A stretch of 32,897 bases of DNA, from contig JAEPQP010000017.1 of NCBI GenBank assembly GCA_017640485.1, positions 1-32,897 of the forward strand. The letters are read 5' to 3'. The position numbers and the translations under genes were made by a program. Below the pieces are notes generated by a model. The model was given only the letters and a program-made list of their open reading frames with translations, had not been told where the DNA came from and searched no databases. Shown one piece after another: positions 18,574-26,909 of this stretch (within the stretch, counting starts at the first letter, position 1; each line of letters begins with the position of its first letter). Origin of the DNA: Phycisphaerales bacterium. Its GTDB lineage: Bacteria > Planctomycetota > Phycisphaerae > Phycisphaerales > UBA1924.

Positions 18574-20564
18574 AATCACCACGCATCCCCGCACCTGTCC
18601 TCTGGATCTGGAATCACACCGCCGCGTTTGTCGCGTTGGTGCTGATCGCACTTGCGTTCATCGTTGGGATCCGATTGGGAACCACGCCCGACCCTACTGC
18701 CAGTCCCCCCTCACATGCACACGAGAACGCGGGAAGTGTCAGTGACAGTGGTGACATGACCAGTGACAGTACTCCCCAGATGTACACCTGCTCGATGCAT
18801 CCAAGCGTACGGCTCCCTGATCCGGACGCGAAGTGCCCCATCTGCTTTATGGAGCTGATCCCAGTCCGAGACAATGACACGGGTGATCCCAACACCCTGG
18901 TCCTCTCAGAGTCAGAAACCGTCTCGGCCCGCGTCCAAACAACTAGGGTCTCGCGCTATGTCCCAACCAGCACCATCCGACTCTTCGGGAAAGTCCGCAT
19001 GGACGAGACCACTGTTGAACGCATCAGCGCCTACTTCCCAGGACGCATCGAAACTTTGTACGCAAACTTCCTCGGTTCTCGCGTCAACCAAGGCGACCAC
19101 CTCGCGGAGATGTACTCCCCCGAACTCCTCACCGCGTTCGAGGAGCTCAGGCAGACCGCTCACGCCGCAGAGCGATCGTCTTCAATGAGCGAGATCGTGC
19201 GTGAGAGTTCAGTGGAGACGCTCAACGCTTCGCGCGATCGGTTGCGACTCTTTGGGATCGATCCCGATCTCATCGAGCGGATCGAGAACGATGGATACGA
19301 CGAGGACACCTTCAGCATCGATGCACCACGCGGCGGGACCATCACCCACATCGCTTCTCAGGAAGGCGCGTATGTCCAGACCGGGGATCCCATCCTGACC
19401 ATCGCGGATCTCACCCACCTCTGGATTGACCTCCAAGCCTACGAATCTCAGATCAGCAAGATCCATTGGGGTCAACGCGTTGGATTCAGTGTCGAGTCGC
19501 ATCCTGGAGAGCTGTTCGAGGGACGCGTCTCGTTTATCGATCCGATGATCGATCCATCGACCCGGACCGCTGCGGTCAGAGTTGCGTTTGAGAATCCCCG
19601 ACGCATACTCAAGCCGGGCATGTTCGCGAGCGCGACCATCAGCGTCCCACTCGATGGCAACCACCGATCCATCGCTCCAGAAATCCAAGGCCGATGGGTC
19701 TGCCCGATGCATCCGACAGAGATCCACGACGATCAGGGAACATGTACGATCTGCGAGATGGACCTCGTCCCAGTCGAGTCACTCATCGAGCAATCACAGG
19801 AGCATGCACAGTCAACGCCCCCGCTTGTAGTCCCATCGAGCGCCGTCCTTTTTACCGGCACCCGATCGGTCGTCTATACCCAGACCGATGACGAGAACGG
19901 ATTCCGCTACACACCAGTCGAGGTGACTCTCGGACAACGCGCCGATGACGCGTACATCGTGCTCGATGGTCTCAAAGAACACGACCGCGTCGTGACCCAA
20001 GGCGCGTTCAGGATCGACAGCGCGATGCAGATCGCGTCCAAACCAAGCATGATGTCGATGAAATCCGAATCCAATGACACCACTGTCACTGCCACCTCCC
20101 TGCCTAGCACATTCAAAACGGGGGTTACTGACAGTGTCAACGCATACCTCGATGCGCAAGAAGCTCTCGCAGACGATGACCTCGATGCGTTCAACACCCA
20201 CGCACAACAGCTCATCAGTGTGCTTGATTCGATCGCAACCGACGGACTCCTCGGAGAAGACCTGAGCATCTGGCGCAGAGCATCGCGTGATCTGCGACCA
20301 AACGCTCCCTACGACGACATCGAGCGAGCACGCGCCGACTTCGAACCAATGAGCAACGCGGTCTTCACGCTCATCGATCAGTTTGGTACTCCAGAAGACG
20401 CAGCGGTCCATGTCGCGTATTGCCCAATGGCGTTCGACTTTGAAGGAGCCGACTGGCTCCAGCGCACAACCACCATCGACAACCCCTACTTCGGATCCTC
20501 CATGCTCCAGTGCGGCGAGATCCTCCGCACCATCACATCAACTCACAACCACGGGGGTGACTGA
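18570..20564 (+). CDS. cusB: CusB-like periplasmic adaptor with two heavy-metal-binding motifs and DUF3347 tail
   Basis: This 664-residue adaptor is anchored by an N-terminal membrane helix (about 15-36). A heavy-metal-binding motif follows at 71-99: MYTCSMHP, then KCPICFMELIPV (C74, M76, H77, C89, C92, M94). The adaptor core (barrel, lipoyl, short hairpin) spans about 115-360. A second metal-binding motif lies at 375-402, WVCPMHP then TCTICEMDLVPV. After the membrane-proximal part comes a DUF3347 domain (about 500-650) with AYCPMAFDFEGADWL and NPYFGSSMLQCGEI, whose Cys/Met residues may bind copper. The typical motif has CGMDL; here it is CFMEL and CEMDL. It overlaps the channel gene by four bases and ends one base before the pump ATG. 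It should load Cu(I)/Ag(I) into the pump. Confidence 0.92.
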   Translation: MKSPRIPAPVLWIWNHTAAFVALVLIALAFIVGIRLGTTPDPTASPPSHAHENAGSVSDSGDMTSDSTPQMYTCSMHPSVRLPDPDAKCPICFMELIPVRDNDTGDPNTLVLSESETVSARVQTTRVSRYVPTSTIRLFGKVRMDETTVERISAYFPGRIETLYANFLGSRVNQGDHLAEMYSPELLTAFEELRQTAHAAERSSSMSEIVRESSVETLNASRDRLRLFGIDPDLIERIENDGYDEDTFSIDAPRGGTITHIASQEGAYVQTGDPILTIADLTHLWIDLQAYESQISKIHWGQRVGFSVESHPGELFEGRVSFIDPMIDPSTRTAAVRVAFENPRRILKPGMFASATISVPLDGNHRSIAPEIQGRWVCPMHPTEIHDDQGTCTICEMDLVPVESLIEQSQEHAQSTPPLVVPSSAVLFTGTRSVVYTQTDDENGFRYTPVEVTLGQRADDAYIVLDGLKEHDRVVTQGAFRIDSAMQIASKPSMMSMKSESNDTTVTATSLPSTFKTGVTDSVNAYLDAQEALADDDLDAFNTHAQQLISVLDSIATDGLLGEDLSIWRRASRDLRPNAPYDDIERARADFEPMSNAVFTLIDQFGTPEDAAVHVAYCPMAFDFEGADWLQRTTTIDNPYFGSSMLQCGEILRTITSTHNHGGD

Positions 20565-20565
20565 G

Positions 20566-23500
20566 ATGAACACCCAAGCTCACCCAAGCCTCCTGGGACG
20601 CATCGTCCGCTTCTGTCTGACTCAGAAACTCGTGGTCGCGATCCTCTTAACAGGGATGGTCTTCTGGGGAGTCCTCGTCGCCCCCTTCGACTGGTCGATC
20701 GGGAATCTTCCGCGCGACCCTGTCCCAGTTGACGCGATCCCCGACATCGGAGAGAACCAACAGATCGTCTTTACCGAATGGGCCGGACGCAGCCCACAAG
20801 ACATCGACGACCAGATCTCCTACCCGCTCACCGTCGCGCTCATGGGTATCCCAGGCGTCAAAGACATCCGCTCCTATTCCGTCTTCGGATTCTCAACCAT
20901 CTATGTCGTCTTCGAAGAAGACATCGAGTTCTACTGGTCCCGCTCGCGCGTCCTCGAAAAACTCAACGCGCTCCCTGCAAACACCCTCCCCACCAGCGTC
21001 TCCCCGATGCTCGGCCCCGACGCAACCGCACTCGGACAAGTCTTCTGGTACACCCTCGAAGGACAAGACGACCAGGGGAACCCGACCGGTGGATGGGACC
21101 TCGATGAGCTGCGAACCATCCAGGACTTCAATGTCAAGTACCTCCTCTCAGGTGTCCAATGCGTCTCGGAAGTCGCCTCCATCGGAGGATTCGTCCGCGA
21201 GTACCAGATCGATGTAAACCCCGACGCGATGCGAGCTACCGGGATCACACTCCCGCAGGTCATCAGCGCAGTGCGCCAATCCAACCTTGATGTCGGAGCG
21301 CGGACCATCGAGGTCAACCGCGCCGAGTATGTCGTTCGTGGGATCGGGTTCATCGAATCCGTCGAAGACCTGCAGAACACCGCGATCGTCGCTCGTGATG
21401 GTCAACCCATCCTTCTCACCCAGATTGCAGAGGTCGGGACCGGTCCAGCACTTCGACGAGGGGTCCTGACCAAGGAAGGCTCCGAAGCCGTCGGAGGCGT
21501 GGTCGTCACCCGATTCGGTGAGAACCCGATGGCCGCGATAGAACGCATCAAATCCAAGATCAACGAAATCGAGTCGGGACTCCCATCCAAAGTCCTCGAA
21601 GACGGCACCGAATCCCGCGTCACCATCGTCCCCTTCTACGACCGATCCGGACTCATCAACGAAACACTCGAAACACTCAACTCCGCGATCAAGCAGCAGG
21701 TTCTCATCACGCTAATCGTCGTCATCCTCATGGTCATGCACCTGCGTTCAAGCATCCTCATCGGAGCGATGCTCCCCATCGCAGTGCTGGGAACTTTCAT
21801 TGGGATGAAACTCTTCAGTGTCGATGCCAACATCGTCGCACTCTCAGGGATCGCGATCGCGATCGGGACCATCGTGGACATGGGGATCGTCCTCTCCGAA
21901 AACATGCTCCGCAAGCTCGAGGATGCAGCAGAAGACACATCCAGACTCGAAACCATCTACGAAGCAACCATGGAAGTCGGAGGCGCGGTCCTGACAGCGG
22001 TCGCAACCACCATCGTTGGATTCCTCCCAGTGTTCACGATGACGGCTGCTGAGGGAAAGCTGTTTAAGCCCCTCGCGTACACCAAGACCTTCGCGCTGAT
22101 CGCATCGATCGTGATCGCGCTGACGATCCTTCCAAGCATCGCTCATGTGCTGCTCGGATGGTCACCACGCAAGGGAGTGATCGCACGCATCGCGAAGTCC
22201 TCAGCAGCTCGTGTTCTTGTGTGGTCCATCAACATCATCATCGTGCTGCTTGTGCTGATACTCCTGACTCGCTCCTGGGAGCCCATCGGTCCTGAGCCTG
22301 GACTGATAGGAAACGCGCTGCTGATTGCGCTGCTCATCGCGTTGCTGCTCGGAGTGTTCTGGATCGTCCGTCTCGCGTTCCCGCGCGTGCTTCATTGGAC
22401 ACTCCGTCATAAGCTCGTGTCGATGCTCCCAGTCCTCGGCCTCGTCCTGACAGGCGCAAGCGTCTGGCTCGGATTCGACCGCGTCTGGGGATGGTTGCCC
22501 GATCGTCTCCGCGCTACCCAACCGATGGTCCAGCTCGCCCACGACTTCCCAGGCATGGGCTCCGAGTTCATGCCCGCACTCGACGAGGGCGCGTTCTTGT
22601 ACATGCCCACAACAATGCCCCACGCATCGATCGGGGAAGCGACCGACATCCTCAAGGAACTCGATCGTCGCATCATGTCCGTCCCAGAGGTCAAAAGCGC
22701 AGTAGGCAAGATCGGACGCGTCGATTCCCCCCTCGATCCCGCGCCGATCTCGATGGTCGAAACAATCATCGAGTACCAGAGCGAGTACATCGTCGATGAG
22801 CACAACCGACGGATCCTGTTCGCATACGACGCTGATCACGATGAGTTTCTCCGCAACGAGCAAGGCAACCTCATCCGGAATGACGAAGGCAAGCCCTATC
22901 GACAGTGGCGCGATGAGATCGATTCACCCCAAGCAATCTGGGACGAGATCGTCGAAGCCGCGCAGATGCCGGGACTCACCAGCGCGCCCAAACTCCAGCC
23001 CATCGAAACACGCATCGTCATGCTCCAGTCTGGATTCCGCGCCCCGATGGGAATCAAGGTCTTCGGCCCATCACTCGAATCTATCGAATCCTTCGGATAC
23101 CAGCTCGAGAACCTGCTCAAGCAGATCCCCTCTGTCCAACCCGCAGCCGTCTTTGCCGATCGTGTTGTAGGCAAACCCTACCTCGAGATCGAGATCAACC
23201 GCGAGAAGATCGCACGCTACGGCCTGCAGATCGCAGACATCCAAGAAGTCATCGAGGTCGCGATCGGAGGCAAGACCCTGAGCATGAGCGTTGAGGGACG
23301 CGAGCGATACCCCATCCGTGTCCGCTATCAACGCGAACTGCGTGACCAACCGGACACACTGACCGATACCCTCATCGCAACACCACAAGGCGCGCAGATC
23401 CCGCTCCGCGAGTTCGCAGACATCATCTACAAGCGAGGGCCTCAGATGATTAAGAGCGAGGACACCTTCCTTGTTTCTTATGTGTTGTTCGATAAGCAAC

Positions 23501-24258
23501 CCGGATACGCTGAGGTCCGCGTGGTTGAGGATGCACGCGATTACATCAACGCGAAGATCGACTCCGGAGAACTCAGCGTTCCGCATGGAGTGACCTTCGA
23601 GTTCGCAGGCGCATACAAGAACCAGGTCCGCGCCTCCAAGACACTCGCGATCGTTCTTCCGCTGTCACTCGTGGTCATCTTCCTGCTCATCTACTTCCAG
23701 TTCAAGCGTGTGAGCGTCACCATGATGATCTTCTCAGGAGTCTTCGTCGCATGGTCCGGTGGATTCCTGATGCTCTGGCTCTACGCCCAGCCCTGGTTCA
23801 TGGACTTTGAACTGCTGGGAACCAACATGCGTGAGCTGCTCCAGATCCGCGAGTACAACCTCAGCGTCGCGGTCTGGGTCGGGTTCCTCGCGCTCTTCGG
23901 GATCGCAACCGACGACGGCGTCGTCATGGCAACCCGCATCGAGCAATCCATGCGCGAAGATCAACCTCAATCAATCGAAGCCATCCGCGCCAGCATCGTG
24001 ACAGGTGGTCGGCTCCGCATCCGCGCCGCGGTCATGACCAGCGCTACCACAATCCTCGCGCTGCTACCAGTGCTCACCAGCACCGGTCGCGGCTCAGACA
24101 TCATGATCCCCATGGCCATCCCCACCTTCGGAGGCATGGCCGTCGCATCAATTACCTGGTTCGTCGTGCCCATCCTCTATAGCTGGTGGGCCGAGTCCAG
24201 ATTCCGTATTCACAACACACTCGGACAATCCGAGCAAACACAAAGGAGTTCATCATGA
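20566..24258 (+). CDS. cusA: CusA-like Cu(I)/Ag(I) RND efflux pump, enlarged
   Basis: This 1230-residue inner-membrane pump is longer than usual (about 1050). The frame is open upstream to 20383, but ATG 20566 with GGGGGTGA before it gives the family N-terminus. The relay helix reads GIAIAIGTIVDMGIVLSENM with D438, CusA-like. The three Met residues that carry Cu/Ag in CusA are all in place: M680 in GAFLYMPTTM, M730 in PAPISMVETIIEY and M819 in ETRIVMLQSGF. Extra length comes from two added hydrophobic helices at about 551-603 and a hydrophilic insert at about 738-790 in the second periplasmic loop. Its stop overlaps the next start (ATGA at 24255). Cu(I)/Ag(I) export with the adaptor and channel just upstream is well supported. 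Confidence 0.94.
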   Translation: MNTQAHPSLLGRIVRFCLTQKLVVAILLTGMVFWGVLVAPFDWSIGNLPRDPVPVDAIPDIGENQQIVFTEWAGRSPQDIDDQISYPLTVALMGIPGVKDIRSYSVFGFSTIYVVFEEDIEFYWSRSRVLEKLNALPANTLPTSVSPMLGPDATALGQVFWYTLEGQDDQGNPTGGWDLDELRTIQDFNVKYLLSGVQCVSEVASIGGFVREYQIDVNPDAMRATGITLPQVISAVRQSNLDVGARTIEVNRAEYVVRGIGFIESVEDLQNTAIVARDGQPILLTQIAEVGTGPALRRGVLTKEGSEAVGGVVVTRFGENPMAAIERIKSKINEIESGLPSKVLEDGTESRVTIVPFYDRSGLINETLETLNSAIKQQVLITLIVVILMVMHLRSSILIGAMLPIAVLGTFIGMKLFSVDANIVALSGIAIAIGTIVDMGIVLSENMLRKLEDAAEDTSRLETIYEATMEVGGAVLTAVATTIVGFLPVFTMTAAEGKLFKPLAYTKTFALIASIVIALTILPSIAHVLLGWSPRKGVIARIAKSSAARVLVWSINIIIVLLVLILLTRSWEPIGPEPGLIGNALLIALLIALLLGVFWIVRLAFPRVLHWTLRHKLVSMLPVLGLVLTGASVWLGFDRVWGWLPDRLRATQPMVQLAHDFPGMGSEFMPALDEGAFLYMPTTMPHASIGEATDILKELDRRIMSVPEVKSAVGKIGRVDSPLDPAPISMVETIIEYQSEYIVDEHNRRILFAYDADHDEFLRNEQGNLIRNDEGKPYRQWRDEIDSPQAIWDEIVEAAQMPGLTSAPKLQPIETRIVMLQSGFRAPMGIKVFGPSLESIESFGYQLENLLKQIPSVQPAAVFADRVVGKPYLEIEINREKIARYGLQIADIQEVIEVAIGGKTLSMSVEGRERYPIRVRYQRELRDQPDTLTDTLIATPQGAQIPLREFADIIYKRGPQMIKSEDTFLVSYVLFDKQPGYAEVRVVEDARDYINAKIDSGELSVPHGVTFEFAGAYKNQVRASKTLAIVLPLSLVVIFLLIYFQFKRVSVTMMIFSGVFVAWSGGFLMLWLYAQPWFMDFELLGTNMRELLQIREYNLSVAVWVGFLALFGIATDDGVVMATRIEQSMREDQPQSIEAIRASIVTGGRLRIRAAVMTSATTILALLPVLTSTGRGSDIMIPMAIPTFGGMAVASITWFVVPILYSWWAESRFRIHNTLGQSEQTQRSSS

Positions 24259-25160
24259 ACGCAACACTACTCGCTTCGATCGTTTCCTGCACCTGCTGCG
24301 CCGGGTTCACCATCGCCCAGGATGGTCATGACAACCACGCCCATCACGCCCATGCTCAAAGCAATACCCCCATCAACGCGATGTGCCCGATCGGCAAGGA
24401 ACCCATTGTCGATGGTGTCCCAACAATCCAGTACAAAGGCAAGACCATCGCGTTCTGCTGTCCAGGTTGCGACCAAGTGTTCATGAACTGGGACGAATCA
24501 AAGCGTGATGCGTTCGTTGCTCTCGCTCAAGCAGGAAACGAACCGGGAGAGGCTCATGCTGAAGCAATCCCCGACACAGCAACTCCAATCAAGAGCCAAC
24601 CCTACACCCTCTCCACCTGCCCAGTTTCAGGTGAACCCCTCGGCTCGATGGGTGACCCAATCATCAAAGAGTACGACGGCCGAGAGGTTCGTCTTTGCTG
24701 CAAAATGTGCGTCTCCAAGTTTGAGAAGAACACAGACGCGTATTTCAAGAAGATCGACGAGAAGATGATCGCTGACCAGATGCCCTACTACCCGATGACC
24801 ACCTGCGCCATCTCAGGAGAGCCCCTCACTGAAGACGGCGAAGACATCGCGATCAACCTCATCCACGCGAACCGGCTCGTGCGCCTCTGCTGCACAATGT
24901 GCGTGAAGGATTTCAAGAAAGATCCAGCAGCATACATCGCAAAGATTGACCAAGCAGCCGCAGACGCTCAGCGGGAAGATTACCCCCTCGACAAGTGCAT
25001 GATCGGCGGAAAGCTGGGATCAATGGGCGAACCCTCCGAGATCGTCCTCGCGGGAAGACTCGTCCGCTTCTGCTGCTCGATGTGCGAACCCAAGGTGATC
25101 GAGAATCCCGCTAAATACCTCAACCAACTCGATGAGGCATGGGCGAAGCAGAACCCATAA
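24255..25160 (+). CDS. Secreted protein with four tandem TRASH/YHS-like Cys domains
   Basis: This 301-residue protein has a signal peptide (1-21; the frame runs upstream but AGGAG precedes the ATG at 24255) and a His-rich linker (DGHDNHAHHAHAQ). It then has four repeats of a Cys domain at about 41-92, 118-172, 180-235 and 244-297. Each has a first Cys (44, 122, 184, 248) and a CC-x2-C triplet (68/69/72, 148/149/152, 212/213/216, 273/274/277) preceded by a hydrophobic strand. The last three share the pattern R-x-CC-x-MC, and a conserved acidic/aromatic helix follows the second and third. This resembles TRASH and YHS metal-binding folds. It is coupled to the CusA stop (ATGA) and probably buffers or delivers Cu(I)/Ag(I) in the periplasm. 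Confidence 0.82.
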   Translation: MNATLLASIVSCTCCAGFTIAQDGHDNHAHHAHAQSNTPINAMCPIGKEPIVDGVPTIQYKGKTIAFCCPGCDQVFMNWDESKRDAFVALAQAGNEPGEAHAEAIPDTATPIKSQPYTLSTCPVSGEPLGSMGDPIIKEYDGREVRLCCKMCVSKFEKNTDAYFKKIDEKMIADQMPYYPMTTCAISGEPLTEDGEDIAINLIHANRLVRLCCTMCVKDFKKDPAAYIAKIDQAAADAQREDYPLDKCMIGGKLGSMGEPSEIVLAGRLVRFCCSMCEPKVIENPAKYLNQLDEAWAKQNP

Positions 25161-25267
25161 TCAGCAAATCTTCATTCCCACAACAATCAAGGTCGCATCC
25201 CGACCATCAACGGAGCAAAGAACAACCCAATCCAGCTGTCACACAGCCACACGAAATGGAGAACAGA

Positions 25268-25819
25268 ATGGAAACTGAAGAGCACCACGACACACTTAAA
25301 CAGCACGGATCACCCTACCTCCGATTCACGGCCATGATCACAACCTCTATGGTTGTGATGTTCTTCCTGATGTATCTCCACTCATACGACATCCTTGCCC
25401 ACGCTTGGTTCAGCGAGACCCGTCTCTTCATGACGCTGATCATGGGAGGAGGGATGATCTTCGTCATGCTCTTGTTCATGCTCAAAATGTACACAAGCAA
25501 AGCAAAGAACACGGCCGTCATTGCCATCGCGTTCCTCCTTCTCGCAGGAGGGATCGCGTTGGTCCGCTCGCAGATCACCGTCACTGGGACGGACTACATG
25601 GAGGGGATGATCCCCCACCACTCCATCGCGATACTGACAAGCGAGCGAGCAGATATCAAGGACGCCCGCGTTCGGAAGCTCGCAGATAAAATCATCGAAG
25701 CACAGCTTCGTGAAATCAAAGAAATGGAATGGCTGATCGCAGACATCAAAGCCAACGGCATCGCAACCACCGAATCGGAAGCCGAAGCTCGAGCGATACC
25801 AGAATTTAATCCAAAATAA
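25268..25819 (+). CDS. DUF305-family membrane protein
   Basis: This 183-residue protein has three predicted membrane helices (about 20-40, 52-73 and 81-98) and then a DUF305-type helical segment containing DYMEGMIPHHSIAIL (H117, H118) and a long charged helix (RKLADKIIEAQLREIKEMEW). The M-x-GM-x-PHH pattern is the hallmark of DUF305 proteins, often found near copper-resistance genes. The family's biochemical role is unclear; copper binding is suspected. The frame is open to 25139, which would overlap the previous gene, and ATG 25256 is also possible. GGAG seven bases before 25268 decides the start. It lies 107 bases after the four-domain protein and is probably cotranscribed. Confidence 0.8.
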   Translation: METEEHHDTLKQHGSPYLRFTAMITTSMVVMFFLMYLHSYDILAHAWFSETRLFMTLIMGGGMIFVMLLFMLKMYTSKAKNTAVIAIAFLLLAGGIALVRSQITVTGTDYMEGMIPHHSIAILTSERADIKDARVRKLADKIIEAQLREIKEMEWLIADIKANGIATTESEAEARAIPEFNPK

Positions 25820-25867
25820 CGGTGACAAACATGCTCAATCTCATGAGCACCAAATGGACAACAAAAC

Positions 25868-26629
25868 ATGAGTACTCAATACCAACTGACCATCCAAGGC
25901 ATGCACTGCAGCAGCTGCGAAAACAAAATCCGTGACGCGCTCGCGAAGATTGACGGCCTAAACACCGATGCAATCTCAGCAAAGTCCGGGAATGCTACAC
26001 TCCATGCGCCAACCAATGTCTCTGAGCAAGCAATCAGGGAAGCGGTCGAGAACGCAGGGTCCTATCAAGTTACCAAAATCGAACAAACTGATCTTGATAC
26101 TCCATCAAAGCAAAATCCACACCAAACCAGTCCGGCATCACAGGAAGAGGCAGCGGAGAGTCTGTACCCACTGTTCATGATCGTCGGGTTCATCGCTGGA
26201 GTCACGGTGCTTGTCGCATGGTCAACGCAACGCTGGGAAATCGAACCCATGATGCGCCATTTCATGGCCGGGTTCTTCATCGTGTTCTCATTCTTCAAGC
26301 TGCTCGACCCTCCAGGCTTCGTCTCCGCATACCGTGGATACGACCTCATCGCACGCAGATCCAAAGCTTGGGCATGGAGCTACCCCTTTGTGGAACTCGG
26401 ACTCGGCGTGATGTATCTCATGGCCTGGGCACCGGTGACAACAAACATCATCACACTCATCCTCATGCTCATCGGTGCTGCAGGTGTGCTCAAAGTACTG
26501 CTCAACAAACAAGCGATCCGATGCGCATGCCTTGGAACAGCACTCAATCTGCCCATGACCAAAGTCACGCTCGTCGAGGACCTGACCATGGCTCTGATGG
26601 CTGGAGGCATGCTAATCCTGATTGCATAA
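25868..26629 (+). CDS. HMA domain fused to a MauE-like membrane domain
   Basis: This 253-residue protein begins with a heavy-metal-associated domain (about 3-70) with the metal site GMHCSSC (C14, C17). A polar Gln/Ser-rich linker (about 72-98) leads to a membrane domain with four or five helices (about 100-120, 131-148, 170-190, 193-212, 232-252). The membrane part resembles MauE/DoxX-like proteins and contains a Cys pair RCACLG (C219, C221), as in MauE-type proteins that handle disulfides or metals. The fusion suggests moving Cu(I) or reducing power between cytoplasmic HMA and membrane Cys. No clear Shine-Dalgarno sequence is seen before the ATG. It is the last cargo gene before the right attachment site. 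Confidence 0.8.
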   Translation: MSTQYQLTIQGMHCSSCENKIRDALAKIDGLNTDAISAKSGNATLHAPTNVSEQAIREAVENAGSYQVTKIEQTDLDTPSKQNPHQTSPASQEEAAESLYPLFMIVGFIAGVTVLVAWSTQRWEIEPMMRHFMAGFFIVFSFFKLLDPPGFVSAYRGYDLIARRSKAWAWSYPFVELGLGVMYLMAWAPVTTNIITLILMLIGAAGVLKVLLNKQAIRCACLGTALNLPMTKVTLVEDLTMALMAGGMLILIA

Positions 26630-26635
26630 GTTGCC

Positions 26636-26827
26636 TCAATCCTCTGAGAGTTTCCGAATCTGCTGTTCAATGTGATCTCTGAGTTCACAAATGGATTGAG
26701 GATTGATCCGATCGATCAATGAGATCCAGCATTGTAGAGTTTTTACCGATTGCGCCCAATCTGCGCCGCATTCTGCGCCCCTATGATCGGATATTGGGCC
26801 TTGGGGCACCTCAGACGCAGTAGTTCG
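26636..26827 (-). other. Detached C-terminal coding segment of the island integrase
   Basis: These 63 codons and a TGA stop have no start of their own. In the excised circle (attR joined to attL) the integrase frame reads through the core repeat into this segment in phase. There the integrated stop TGA (complement of 2945-2947) is replaced by CGA at 26825-26827. The peptide starts RTTASEVPQG, contains GAECGADW and ends in a helix-like segment (WISLIDRINPQS, then HIEQQIRKLSED). It has a protein-like composition. Whether it is translated is inferred. Confidence 0.6.
26762..26779. repeat. Candidate right arm-type repeat
   Basis: TGCGCCGCATTCTGCGCC differs by one base from 3101-3118 near the left end, in the same orientation, and lies about 45 bases from attR. 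It may be an arm site for the recombinase. It also encodes GAECGA in the detached integrase tail, as the left copy encodes GAESGA in the integrase, so it could be a coding duplication instead. Confidence 0.35.
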
Positions 26828-26845
26828 AGTCCCTCCAGGCCCATT
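26823..26845 (+). repeat. Right attachment site (attR)
   Basis: This is a partial copy of the tRNA-Leu 3' end. It shares AGTCCCTCCAGGCCCATT exactly with attL, plus GTTC and one mismatch (G26827). The anticodon and D arms are missing, so it is not a functional tRNA. It marks the right island boundary; core genes resume 64 bases later. Confidence 0.9.
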
Positions 26846-26909
26846 GCAATAGCAGCATTCATCATCCAAACCCGCTGCCCCCCACCAATCACACACCCCG
26901 GGGACACTC

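Noticed and set aside
20383-20565. N-terminal extension of the CusA frame
   Set aside because: The extra residues overlap the CusB C-terminal domain and are low-complexity; the ATG at 20566 has a strong ribosome binding site and the family N-terminus.
26790-26845. A second tRNA gene at the right island end
   Set aside because: Only the T-loop and 3' acceptor strand are present; no D or anticodon arm can be folded upstream.
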